IMG/VR virus record: IMGVR_UViG_3300030103_006075
Span: 1 to 36,501 of that record
Source of the DNA: a virus
Length of the DNA stretch: 36,501 bases
Reading direction: 5' to 3' (one strand)
Position 1 is the stretch's first letter, and each line of letters starts with the position of its first letter. The position numbers were made by a program, and so were the translations under genes. The notes beneath the pieces are model-generated. The model did no database searches, was not told where the DNA came from, and worked only from the letters and a program-made list of their open reading frames with translations. Below, in pieces: positions 9,018 through 15,974 of the stretch.

Positions 9018-9724
9018 GATGATAACCCTTCAAGAACTATTTCATTTTCAACTTTAGTTTTTGGATTCGTAACCTTGATCGTGTGAGATAATTTAGGCAT
9101 GGTATCAAAAAATTGTTCTACATCCTTAAATTGTTTAGAATTTAATTGGTCAAGAAATTCTGTCATTTCTTTTTTTGTACAATCTGATGTATTCCATGAT
9201 TCTTCCTCATTATATATCTGATCAATACATGAAATTATTAAATCAAATGATTGTTCAACTGATATATCATCATCCAAGTTGAAATTGGTTTTGACAAATT
9301 CATTCATAGATGGATATTTCATTCTCATTGTCAAATTATCATCTAATTTGATATCCTTATTATGTTTAGGATCTCTTTTGATTTGTATTTCATCTAATGG
9401 AATAATTACAGGCACTTGCGTTTTTTCATCATCAGGACAAGTGATAAGAACTTCAACATTTTCACCGACAGATTTTCCCCTTATATTAAGAAAAAGATAT
9501 TCAATATCAAAAGTAGATAATTTTTCAACTTTGATTCCCCTTGACAAAATACAATTGTTGATAACAGTTTTAATTGCAGTTGTAATCTGTTTCATATCTT
9601 CAGATTCCATCGCAATTATTAAAATTTTCTCCTCTTTTACTAAAAATGGTCGATATTTTATTTTTCGATCACTTGACGGTAAAACCAATTCATAAGTAGG
9701 GGTGGCAATTTTTGGTAATGGCAT
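9005..9724 (-). CDS. 26: Baseplate hub assembly protein gp26-like (tail chaperone)
   Basis: This is a 239-aa protein with the T4 baseplate protein pattern. It opens with PLPKIATPTYELVLPSSDRK and continues IKYRPFLVKEEKILIIAMES. The run KQITTAIKTVINNCILSRGIKVEKLSTFDIEYLFLNIRGKSVGE is the most recognisable part of the T4 gp26/gp51 type. The C-terminus carries a FLDQLNSKQFKDVEQFFDTMPKLSH segment. In T4 these proteins act in hub assembly; the place before the tape-measure gene suggests a tail-chaperone role. It is the first gene after the TATAAATA late promoter at 9750-9757. Its last codons form a -1 frameshift site, so two products are expected: the 239-aa form and a fusion of about 299 aa. Confidence 0.8.
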   Translation of the reverse strand: MPLPKIATPTYELVLPSSDRKIKYRPFLVKEEKILIIAMESEDMKQITTAIKTVINNCILSRGIKVEKLSTFDIEYLFLNIRGKSVGENVEVLITCPDDEKTQVPVIIPLDEIQIKRDPKHNKDIKLDDNLTMRMKYPSMNEFVKTNFNLDDDISVEQSFDLIISCIDQIYNEEESWNTSDCTKKEMTEFLDQLNSKQFKDVEQFFDTMPKLSHTIKVTNPKTKVENEIVLEGLSSFFE

Positions 9725-9749
9725 AATGTTTATAACACTTCAGTATTTT

Positions 9750-9757
9750 TATTTATA
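9750..9757 (-). promoter_or_regulatory. T4-type late promoter (TATAAATA) for the hub operon
   Basis: The minus strand reads TATAAATA in the AT-rich gap, 25 nt before the gp26 ATG. It is an exact match to the T4 late-promoter -10 box recognised with gp55, gp33 and the clamp. The genes down to the left edge follow with gaps of 10 nt or less, so this box probably drives all of them. Confidence 0.8.
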
Positions 9758-9780
9758 GTGGTTTTTAAAATCCTCTCAGA

Positions 9781-9819
9781 TCAAAAATTTTGCGGGATTT
9801 TTTTTCCCCGATTTTTGGA
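9781..9819 (-). repeat. 40-bp intergenic element, copy 1 (possible terminator)
   Basis: This element lies downstream of the gp54-like gene and shares about 35 of 40 positions with the element at 18425-18464. On the minus strand it can pair CGGG with CCCG and AAAAAT with ATTTTT around an A8 run. Both copies lie at the 3' end of a minus-strand gene, which suggests termination or mRNA 3'-end protection. Confidence 0.6.
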
Positions 9820-9841
9820 ATTAAAAGTTCATTTTCGTACA

Positions 9842-10552
9842 CTAAAAGAATTCTATTGTTTGACCATCTTCAGTAAGAGTTCTACCTGTGACGACTCCTT
9901 GCTTAAGATTTTCACTTCTATTTCTATTAAATGATAAACTAGTTTCTTTACCTGCAATATATCTCTCATAACTAAATGTAACATTTAATCGAAGAATATC
10001 AGAGCTTCCGTATTGGACTGATGTGGATGACATATTTATCGGAAACAATCCAAAGAAAGTATACTCGATCTCTGATCGATAGTCAATGTTGAACTTAACA
10101 ATTTTTGTCTTATCACATTTATAACCAGAATTTCCTCTTGGATATCTCATACGATAGAAATATCCTAAATCTCTCTTATCAATCGGTGCATTTTTTTCTG
10201 ATCCACTTGCAATATAATCTATCCAATGTTCAAAAAATTTAATCATCTTGTAATCTTTATCAACGTAGAATTCTAACGACAATTCAGTGAATATTCTTGT
10301 GTGAGCAAATTTTTCTTGAACTCCTATGAAATTTCCAAATATATCTGTTGTAGCTAAAGAACTACCAGGTATAGATGCCTGACTACACAATAAACCTGCG
10401 TTCTCTGTTATAAATCTCCTGTTGACTCCCTTTGTTCCAAGAAATTTAAAGAGGTCTGGTGATAAACCATCAAAAAACACCTGATAATGAGATGTTTGTG
10501 CTACATTTGTCAGTATCGGTTTTATATCAGCTATTTTTCTAGGACGAACCAT
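9842..10552 (-). CDS. 54: Baseplate tail-tube initiator, gp54-like
   Basis: This is a 236-aa protein. SHYQVFFDGLSPDLFKFLG near the N-terminus and FTELSLEFYVDKDYKMIKFFEHWIDY around residues 90-115 are the strand-helix pattern of tail-tube-related proteins. So is the late segment YTFFGLFPINMSSTSVQYGS...LRLNVTFSYERY. This is typical of cyanophage gp54 and gp19-fold proteins. T4 gp54 nucleates the tail tube on gp48, and gp48 is encoded just across the divergent promoter region. It is somewhat shorter than T4 gp54 (320 aa). It is transcribed leftward from the 10550-10590 divergent region and followed by a repeated 40-bp element. It could be another tube-fold protein, but gp19 (about 163 aa in T4) is much shorter. 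Confidence 0.65.
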   Translation of the reverse strand: MVRPRKIADIKPILTNVAQTSHYQVFFDGLSPDLFKFLGTKGVNRRFITENAGLLCSQASIPGSSLATTDIFGNFIGVQEKFAHTRIFTELSLEFYVDKDYKMIKFFEHWIDYIASGSEKNAPIDKRDLGYFYRMRYPRGNSGYKCDKTKIVKFNIDYRSEIEYTFFGLFPINMSSTSVQYGSSDILRLNVTFSYERYIAGKETSLSFNRNRSENLKQGVVTGRTLTEDGQTIEFF

Positions 10553-10590
10553 CTAAATACTTTATATTTTATCTTATATCTATTTAGATG
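10550..10590. promoter_or_regulatory. Divergent promoter region with 10-bp inverted repeat over both start codons
   Basis: CATCTAAATA (10550-10559) and TATTTAGATG (10581-10590) are perfect inverted repeats. Each arm contains the start codon of the gene leaving on its side (gp54-like left, gp4 right). Read inwards, each arm gives TCTAAATA, one base off the late-promoter box TATAAATA, about 28 nt before the opposite gene's ATG. This fits two overlapping divergent late promoters. Confidence 0.6.
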
Positions 10591-11028
10591 TCATATAAGG
10601 GAAGATATAGACCATCCAACCCCAAAAAATACAAGGGTAACCCATCAAACATAGTTTATCGGTCACTCTGGGAGAGAAAGTTCATGGTCTATTGTGATAA
10701 TCATACTAAAATACTTGAGTGGGGTAGTGAAGAGATCATGTTACCCTATCGATCTCCAATTGATAATAAAATACATCGATACTATCCCGACTTTTATATC
10801 AAGGTGAAAGAATCGAATGGTAAAATCAAAAGATACATCATTGAGATCAAACCAAAAAAACAAACGATAGAACCAAAGGTCAAGAAAAGAAAAACGAAAG
10901 GATATATCTATGAAGTATACGAATATGCAAAAAATCAGGCAAAATGGGAAGCAGCAAAAGAATTTTGTAAGGATCGGATGTGGGAGTTCAAAGTATTAAC
11001 AGAAGATGAACTAGGTATCAAGAAATGA
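10588..11028 (+). CDS. 4: Head completion protein gp4 (TnsA-like nuclease fold)
   Basis: This is a 146-aa protein matching T4 gp4 head-completion proteins. It begins SYKGRYRPSNPKKYKGNPSN, followed by IVYRSLWERKFMVYCDN. The likely PD-(D/E)XK/TnsA-type residues are visible: E29 in the WER motif, D68 in YYPDFY, and E86 and K88 in IIEIKPKK. The protein acts late in head maturation, before tail joining. It opens a rightward operon (gp4, unknown, gp48, gp53) from the divergent region at 10550-10590. Its stop overlaps the next start (ATGA), indicating coupling. The length fits T4 gp4 (about 150 aa). Confidence 0.9.
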   Translation: MSYKGRYRPSNPKKYKGNPSNIVYRSLWERKFMVYCDNHTKILEWGSEEIMLPYRSPIDNKIHRYYPDFYIKVKESNGKIKRYIIEIKPKKQTIEPKVKKRKTKGYIYEVYEYAKNQAKWEAAKEFCKDRMWEFKVLTEDELGIKK

Positions 11029-11402
11029 ATAGTTATCCAACCGATGATAAAGAAAATAGGGTAAGGTCTGTAGTAGATAATTTACTAGGGACAGAGGATG
11101 CTGATGATATAATGATTGAGTTAATGGACAGCTTAAATAGCACGGTGACATCATCTCCAACTGTTGGAAAATATTATGTGTTCGTATATAATGCTAAAAC
11201 TCCTAACATACAATATGATTCTAATCCATTAGTGGCAGTCACCGACGTATTCGACTGGGGATTTCGTGGTGTCAATCTACACATCGGTCAATACCGTAAT
11301 TATACCACTAATGAACTGGTTGGACAGTTATACGAAGTGAATCCTGACGAACTATCAGACGTAAGGGAACTACCTTTTGGAAATATCACGCTAAATAACT
11401 AA
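11025..11402 (+). CDS. Conserved-type hypothetical protein between gp4 and gp48
   Basis: This is a 125-aa acidic protein. The N-terminal 45 residues are helical (RVRSVVDNLLGTEDADDIMIELMDSL). The rest is predicted strand (GKYYVFVYNAKTPNIQYD, then PLVAVTDVFDWGFRGVNLHI, then GQYRNYTTNELVGQLYEV). I do not recognise a family with a known function, though proteins of this appearance sit beside gp4 and gp48 in cyanophages. The start overlaps the gp4 stop by 4 nt, and gp48 follows after 9 nt, so it is co-expressed with head-completion and baseplate proteins. A virion or assembly role is inferred from position only. Confidence 0.75.
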   Translation: MNSYPTDDKENRVRSVVDNLLGTEDADDIMIELMDSLNSTVTSSPTVGKYYVFVYNAKTPNIQYDSNPLVAVTDVFDWGFRGVNLHIGQYRNYTTNELVGQLYEVNPDELSDVRELPFGNITLNN

Positions 11403-11411
11403 AAAACAATA

Positions 11412-12338
11412 ATGGCAAAGGGTAAAAAAAGAAAATTTGGTAATTTCAGATATCCGATGGCAGTATTGGATAAACATAGTGACTTTCTTGAAATTAAGGT
11501 ACTTGAATATAGAGCACCAGGATTTGAATCTTCGGGTGAGGGCAAATCATTCAGTTTGAAGGCTAGTTCTGATACACTTGGTAAAAATAAAGAAGATATA
11601 TTGGGAACAATTATTCTTCCTGTGCCACAAACTATAACAGATTCTAATGGAGTCACTTGGGGTGAGAATAGTTTGAACGGACTTGCTGCAAAAGGACTTG
11701 GCATAGCGGGAGCAATTATGAGTGCAGACTCTATGAAGGAAGCAGGTACAGAATTAACAGAGCAAAGTAAAGAAGCCGCATCAACATTTTTAAAAGATGA
11801 TATAACTAAACAAGCTATAAATGCACAATTTGCATCAATGGCGGTAAATGCTCTCGGTGGTAACACAACTAGTGGATCAATTCTAGCAAGAACTACTGGT
11901 TCAATCTTAAATCCAAATATGGAATTATTATTTGGTGGTGTTCAGTTAAGAAGTTTTAGTTTTGACTTTGATTTTGCACCCAGAGATGAAAAAGAGAGTA
12001 TCGAAATTAAAAAAATAATTCGTGCGTTTAAAGTTCATATGAATGCTAAAAGAACAACCCAAGACAATGGTGGAGGTTCTGGTTTATTCATATCATCACC
12101 TGATGTATTTCAATTAACCTACAAAACAGGAAATAAAGATCATCAATTTCTACATAAATTTAAACCGATGGCTATGTTAAATATGGCAGTCAATTATACT
12201 GGTGCAGGAACATATGCAACATATGATAATACTTCTCCAGTGCAACTTAAAATGAATCTTACATTTCAAGAATTAAATCCAATATACTCTGAAGATTATG
12301 ACGGAGTTGACAATCCAGATGGAGGAACAGGATTCTAA
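11412..12338 (+). CDS. 48: Baseplate tail-tube cap gp48
   Basis: This is a 308-aa protein. After a basic start (AKGKKRKFGNFRYPMAVLDK) it has a Gly/Ala-rich middle. The diagnostic part is NPNMELLFGGVQLRSFSFDF followed by DFAPRDEKESIEIKKIIRAF, then SPDVFQLTYKTG...LHKFKPMAMLNMAVNYTG. This is the T4 tail-cap family pattern (gp48). The C-terminal strand LKMNLTFQELNPIYSEDYDG is typical. gp48 caps the baseplate hub and, with gp54, starts tube polymerisation. It follows the 125-aa gene by 9 nt and overlaps gp53 by one base (TAATG). No strong ribosome site precedes the ATG. Confidence 0.85.
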   Translation: MAKGKKRKFGNFRYPMAVLDKHSDFLEIKVLEYRAPGFESSGEGKSFSLKASSDTLGKNKEDILGTIILPVPQTITDSNGVTWGENSLNGLAAKGLGIAGAIMSADSMKEAGTELTEQSKEAASTFLKDDITKQAINAQFASMAVNALGGNTTSGSILARTTGSILNPNMELLFGGVQLRSFSFDFDFAPRDEKESIEIKKIIRAFKVHMNAKRTTQDNGGGSGLFISSPDVFQLTYKTGNKDHQFLHKFKPMAMLNMAVNYTGAGTYATYDNTSPVQLKMNLTFQELNPIYSEDYDGVDNPDGGTGF

Positions 12339-12994
12339 TGGGATACTTCAGAGAACTACCAAATCTACAATACCAATCACCGTATTCAAATCGCATTTCG
12401 AGTGCGTCCTACATAACTGCAAAGAATATTTTTCGTCGTATGAAAATACGTGATGATCTAAAAAATGTTTTTAGTGTTTTTAATAAATATGAAATTGACG
12501 ATGGGGATAGACCAGATACAGTTGCATTAGACCTTTACGGTAAATCAAATTTAGATTGGGTGGTGCTTATCACTGCAAACATTATTAATGTTCGTGATGA
12601 ATGGCCTTTGTCAAGCAAGGAATTATATGATTTTACTGTATCAAAATATGGATTAACCGAAATTAATAACGTCAGACACTATGAAACCACTGAGATAAAA
12701 AATAATCGTGGCATAGTTGTTTTACCAAAAGGAAAAGTTGTTGATGAAGATTTTAAAATAAGGAAACCCGATATCGCAAATGAAGCAACAACAACAATCA
12801 ATCCTGTAAGAGGTATTACATATTATGAATATGAGGCAGATATTAATGAAAAGAAAAGAACGATAGATGTTTTACGTCTAGAATATTTACAACAATTTTT
12901 AAATGACATAAGAAATGAGATGACCTATAAGAGATCATCTCAATTTGTGAACGATAAGTTGATAAAAACAGAAAATACTAGAATAACTAATTAA
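12338..12994 (+). CDS. 53: Baseplate wedge subunit gp53
   Basis: This is a 218-aa protein beginning MGYFRELPNLQYQSPYSNRI, the usual cyanophage gp53 start. It continues with TAKNIFRRMKIRDDLKN and then VFSVFNKYEIDDGDRPDTVA followed by LDLYGKSNLDWVVLITANII, where the 'yg...ldWvvl..N' segment is the hallmark of gp53. T4 gp53 (196 aa) is the last wedge protein added and links wedges to the hub. Its start overlaps the gp48 stop. It is the last gene of the rightward operon; its stop codon directly abuts the stop of convergent gp32 with no base between. Confidence 0.9.
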   Translation: MGYFRELPNLQYQSPYSNRISSASYITAKNIFRRMKIRDDLKNVFSVFNKYEIDDGDRPDTVALDLYGKSNLDWVVLITANIINVRDEWPLSSKELYDFTVSKYGLTEINNVRHYETTEIKNNRGIVVLPKGKVVDEDFKIRKPDIANEATTTINPVRGITYYEYEADINEKKRTIDVLRLEYLQQFLNDIRNEMTYKRSSQFVNDKLIKTENTRITN

Positions 12995-13879
12995 TTATTC
13001 TTCTGCAAGTTTCTGAAAATAAGATAATGCATCATCATCATCCTCGTTTACGGATGACGGTGTAGTAGATACGGCAGTGGTTACTAACTCTTCAGCAGCT
13101 CCACGGTCTGTATCCTCTTCTTCAAATGAACTAGATGGTCTCTTACTACCAAGCACATACTCCAGACGTTTTTTCAAGTCATCATATGACTTGAACTGAT
13201 CTGTATCGACAAACTCTTTGAGGGAGTTTTCTTTTTTCCACACAGATTCGAGTGCATCATCATCATCAAGTAAAGGAGTAACAGCAGTGAACTCAGAACT
13301 ATCATAGTTTCTGTATCCTGCTACGTTCTTTGCCTTGAGTTTAAAATTGGCACCCTGCCAGAAATCAAATGGATCAATCGCTTCCTCATCTTCGAACTCA
13401 GGTTGCATTGCTGCTGTGAGTTTGTCAAAGATTTTCTTTCCATACTTATATAAGAATACTTTTCCTTCGTTCTCAGGATTAGCAGGATCTTTTACAACAT
13501 AGATGTTACTGATATATGTAAGTTTGCGTTTCTGTTTGCGAGCAGCATCCTTACCTGCATCTGTTCCATTGTTCCATAACTGAGAATTATACTCTGATAC
13601 GGGATCTTTCTGACCAAGTGTAGTGAGAGAGTTTTCAATATACCAACCACCAGGACCTTGGAATGCGTGACTGTACAGTTTTACAAACGGTAAGTCTTCT
13701 CCGTCTGGTGCTGGCAAGAATCGAATAACGGCATATCCGTTACCTGACTTATCGACTTCCAGTTTCCACAAACGGTCATCACCTGATGCTCCGTTAGTGT
13801 TTAGTTTTTCGACTTCCTTAACTAACTTTGCAGTTAAAGAACCTAGTTTTGATTGCTTTTTAAGATTAGCAAATGACAT
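12995..13879 (-). CDS. 32: Single-stranded DNA-binding protein gp32, cysteine-free
   Basis: This is a 294-aa protein. The N-terminal basic helix region (ANLKKQSKLGSLTAKLVKEV) serves cooperativity in T4. The OB core includes YAVIRFLPAP, LPFVKLYSHAFQGPGGWYIE and FLYKYGKKIFDKL. The C-terminal tail is acidic (NEDDDDALSYFQKLAEE) and recruits replication proteins in T4. The T4 zinc site (one His, three Cys) is altered: H71 remains, but the Cys positions read S84, D92 and S95, and the protein has no cysteine at all. GAGG lies 7 nt before the ATG. A perfect sigma70-type promoter lies about 40 nt upstream, so early host-polymerase expression is likely. Confidence 0.93.
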   Translation of the reverse strand: MSFANLKKQSKLGSLTAKLVKEVEKLNTNGASGDDRLWKLEVDKSGNGYAVIRFLPAPDGEDLPFVKLYSHAFQGPGGWYIENSLTTLGQKDPVSEYNSQLWNNGTDAGKDAARKQKRKLTYISNIYVVKDPANPENEGKVFLYKYGKKIFDKLTAAMQPEFEDEEAIDPFDFWQGANFKLKAKNVAGYRNYDSSEFTAVTPLLDDDDALESVWKKENSLKEFVDTDQFKSYDDLKKRLEYVLGSKRPSSSFEEEDTDRGAAEELVTTAVSTTPSSVNEDDDDALSYFQKLAEE

Positions 13880-13920
13880 TTGGATACCTCGGATTAAATT
13901 AGATTTCGTTGGATGTTTAG

Positions 13921-13949
13921 ATTATAATAGATTGTTTATGGTTTGTCAA
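13921..13949 (-). promoter_or_regulatory. Consensus sigma70-type promoter for gp32
   Basis: The minus strand reads TTGACA (13949-13944), exactly 17 nt, then TATAAT (13926-13921). Both hexamers are perfect. The -35 lies within the last codons of the upstream DUF1825 gene. The predicted start is about 35 nt before the gp32 ATG, so host RNA polymerase could express gp32 early. Confidence 0.85.
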
Positions 13950-14271
13950 TAGTCTCTTTGAGTTTAGAAATTGTCTTTCTCATACCATCAAAGAGCAAGT
14001 TCATATCAGTTCCTTTGGGGAATCCCATTAAAGGAATAGATTTTTGTAAGTGTTCTTTCATTTTAATTGCATCAGGATCATCAGAAAGTGACAAACGAGT
14101 ATACATAACCTTTTGTTTTTCTAATAATTCTGTCAATAGATCAATGTGTTCCACCTTTTCATCATGATCCATAGTGGGAAATTGCATTACATTACCATAT
14201 AAAGCTTTTTGAAGATCATTAATCTCCTCAAGTTCTTCTTGAATGATTTCTGAATCGAAAAAATTACTCAT
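13936..14271 (-). CDS. DUF1825 family protein
   Basis: This is a 111-aa helical protein. NFFDSEIIQEELEEINDLQ, then 'EKVEHIDLLTELLEKQKVMYTRLSLSDDP', then LLFDGMRKTISKLKETID match DUF1825, a family found throughout cyanobacteria and their phages. The biochemical role is not known to me. Its presence is one of the best indications of a cyanobacterial host. It lies between gp59 and gp32, starts within the last 8 nt of gp59, and its 3' end holds the -35 of the gp32 promoter. The replication-gene context suggests a role near DNA replication or host takeover, but that is inference. Confidence 0.85.
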   Translation of the reverse strand: MSNFFDSEIIQEELEEINDLQKALYGNVMQFPTMDHDEKVEHIDLLTELLEKQKVMYTRLSLSDDPDAIKMKEHLQKSIPLMGFPKGTDMNLLFDGMRKTISKLKETIDKP

Positions 14272-14860
14272 TTACAATCTCTCTTAAAATTTTTTTATAG
14301 TGAAATACATTAATATTTAGGAAGGGTATATATTTTTTCATTTTCATACTGACGGTTTCCCACACTGGATCTTTGAGTTTACGATTAAATTTTTTTCCAA
14401 AAGAAAATATTTTTTCAAAAATCACAAAGGTTTCTAAACTGATCTCTCCACCCAGATATTTTTTAAGTATTGGTGGATGACCTTTCGAACAATTAAATAC
14501 TTCTTCTAATTCTTTTTCCGATAATAATTTCTTTGACTGCTCCTTAAACATATACGACAAACTCTGTTGCCTTTTCATCCAATCTGCATATGTTCTCTCT
14601 CCAGAGTTTATGATTTCCCCAATCCACAAGTTCTGTGGAGTGTTTGTTGTGACGAAGTTTGCCAGTAAGAAATCAGTGATCTCCTGATCAGAATACTTCC
14701 TTGATGTTTTTTCAAACCAATACTTATCCTTTCTCTTATTAAAAGATGCCATTGTGGCTTTCGATTTACCTCCATACTTAAAAAAGTCATATCTCTTATT
14801 TGTGAAATGACTTTTCATAGAGAGATATGTCTGGTAGGTTTCAAATGGTGTCACTTTCAT
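14264..14860 (-). CDS. 59: DNA helicase loader gp59
   Basis: This protein is 198 aa from the chosen start and all-helical. VTPFETYQTYLSMKSHFTNK, RYDFFKYGGKSK, and FNKRKDKYWFEKTSRKYSD correspond to T4 gp59 segments (YKLYLMIKQHM, YDVIKYN, YQKRRDKYFFQKLSEKY). ISLETFVIFEKIF in the second half matches the T4 gp59 segment IISFETFILLDSF. The protein loads the replicative helicase on gp32-coated fork DNA. Three ATGs are tandem (14866, 14863, 14860); AGAGG is 6 nt before the third, so I chose 14860, though an upstream ATG at 14875 is also in frame. It overlaps the preceding gene by about 20 nt and precedes DUF1825 and gp32, as in the T4 33-59-32 cluster. Confidence 0.88.
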   Translation of the reverse strand: MKVTPFETYQTYLSMKSHFTNKRYDFFKYGGKSKATMASFNKRKDKYWFEKTSRKYSDQEITDFLLANFVTTNTPQNLWIGEIINSGERTYADWMKRQQSLSYMFKEQSKKLLSEKELEEVFNCSKGHPPILKKYLGGEISLETFVIFEKIFSFGKKFNRKLKDPVWETVSMKMKKYIPFLNINVFHYKKILREIVNE

Positions 14861-15044
14861 CATCATCCTCTTCACATTCTAATTCTGTAATTGCATCAAC
14901 TGGGACTTCTGCCTTTCCAATTCGATACCAATGTTGATCAACTCCAATACTATCAGGTTTAATTCCCAAGTATTCTAAATCAGGAAATGTATGCTCACGC
15001 AATATTGCCTGTAGTCGATAATGCATTAAGTCTTTTGTTTTCAT
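14841..15044 (-). CDS. Small hypothetical protein between gp33 and gp59
   Basis: This is a 67-aa protein: helix LMHYRLQAILREHTFPDLEY, then 'IKPDSIGVDQHWYRIGKAEV', ending in an acidic stretch CEEDDDESDTI. I recognise no family. It is supported by its packing: its ATG shares a base with the gp33 stop (TAATG), and its 3' end contains the gp59 start site and ribosome-binding bases. The acidic C-terminus is therefore partly dictated by the GAGGATGATGATG overlap. Function unknown. Confidence 0.65.
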   Translation of the reverse strand: MKTKDLMHYRLQAILREHTFPDLEYLGIKPDSIGVDQHWYRIGKAEVPVDAITELECEEDDDESDTI

Positions 15045-15304
15045 TATAAAGGTAGTTTAGCTCGTGATGTCTTCTTCATAAAGTTTAACTGAATCGCATC
15101 ATATTTCAACCTTTCTTTAAGAGGTTTTGTAACAAGTTTCGTCACAGATTGTATCTCTATGTCATTTACCTCACAATATTGACATATTGCATCTATGTAA
15201 TTAATTTTTTCTTCGGCAACTATTTTTTCTATCTCCATCGAAAACTTCGTAGGAGTTAGAAACTTACTCTCCATTGCCTTTTCGAGTTCTTTATTTGGTT
15301 CCAT
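15044..15304 (-). CDS. 33: Late-promoter transcription accessory protein gp33
   Basis: This protein is 86 aa from the chosen start. LTPTKFSMEIEKIVAEEKIN, then 'YIDAICQYCEVNDIEIQSVTKLVTKPLKERL' and a C-terminal KKTSRAKLPL are the cyanophage gp33 signature. In T4, gp33 co-activates late transcription by bridging the sliding clamp and the RNA polymerase beta-flap. I chose ATG 15304 because GGAG lies 4 nt upstream and because a longer frame from 15409 would overlap the nuclease gene by over 100 nt. It overlaps the nuclease stop by 14 nt. Its presence fits the NATAAATA late boxes in this window; the matching gp55 is not in view. Confidence 0.8.
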   Translation of the reverse strand: MEPNKELEKAMESKFLTPTKFSMEIEKIVAEEKINYIDAICQYCEVNDIEIQSVTKLVTKPLKERLKYDAIQLNFMKKTSRAKLPL

Positions 15305-15974
15305 AAAACTCCAGTTTGTCTGTAACAAATTTGTCGATGTATCTACCAAGAAGTCGAATATACTTGGCCTTGTCAGTTTCTTCATAAACAACGCATTCTC
15401 CATTTTCACATGCCATAATAATGACTAATTTTTTTACTGCTATATTTTTCATTTCATATAGCATACAACCATACCCCATAGCCTGAACGAAATAATGTTC
15501 AATCCATTCCCGTGGTTTAGGTTTTTTAGATGTTTTAAAATCTATGATTGCCAACTCACCATCGTGTTCCGCAATACAATCAACAGTGCCAGCAATTCCT
15601 AGTTGTTTACTATATAGGGCACCTTCTAGAGTATGAATCTGATCAATACGACTCAGTTGTTCCTTTGATATCTTAAATAAAAAATCAGATATTGGAGGAA
15701 CCTTCGGCAACTTTTCATTCTTTAGGTAATGCTCAGTGAGTGTGTGCATATCTGTTCCACGAGTCGTGGCAGCTTTGGTTATGCGGTCTGCCTCTTCGTT
15801 ACCAACTCTTTTTCTCCAATCAAGAAAAATTTGTTTGTTAAAATGACTGGTGATAGATGTGATGGATACTAATTTAAGTAACTCCTCTTCATCAGGTATT
15901 TTATAATACCTCACACCATCAATTGTTTCTCTCTCTATTGGTTTAAGATCTAAGTCTATATGGTTAAACATCAA
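15291..15974 (-). CDS. PD-(D/E)XK (RecB/MGME1-like) exonuclease
   Basis: This is a 227-aa protein with the RecB-family nuclease core: RGTDMHTLTEHYL at 72-84 (H77), GTVDCIAEHDGE (D132), IIDFKTSKKPK (D145, K147) and QAMGYGCML (Q164). The order H, D, D-x-K, Q-x-x-x-Y is that of single-strand exonucleases such as MGME1, and similar proteins are common in cyanophages. Likely roles are host DNA degradation or processing of recombination and replication ends. It overlaps phoH by 11 nt and gp33 by 14 nt. The catalytic residues all look intact. Confidence 0.85.
   Translation of the reverse strand: MMFNHIDLDLKPIERETIDGVRYYKIPDEEELLKLVSITSITSHFNKQIFLDWRKRVGNEEADRITKAATTRGTDMHTLTEHYLKNEKLPKVPPISDFLFKISKEQLSRIDQIHTLEGALYSKQLGIAGTVDCIAEHDGELAIIDFKTSKKPKPREWIEHYFVQAMGYGCMLYEMKNIAVKKLVIIMACENGECVVYEETDKAKYIRLLGRYIDKFVTDKLEFYGTK

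Noticed and set aside
11399-11866. 155-aa open frame on the minus strand
   Set aside because: It is antisense to gp48, whose family assignment is clear.
15305-15409. Longer gp33 start at 15409
   Set aside because: The extra 35 residues overlap the nuclease gene by over 100 nt; ATG 15304 has GGAG upstream and fits the gp33 family start.
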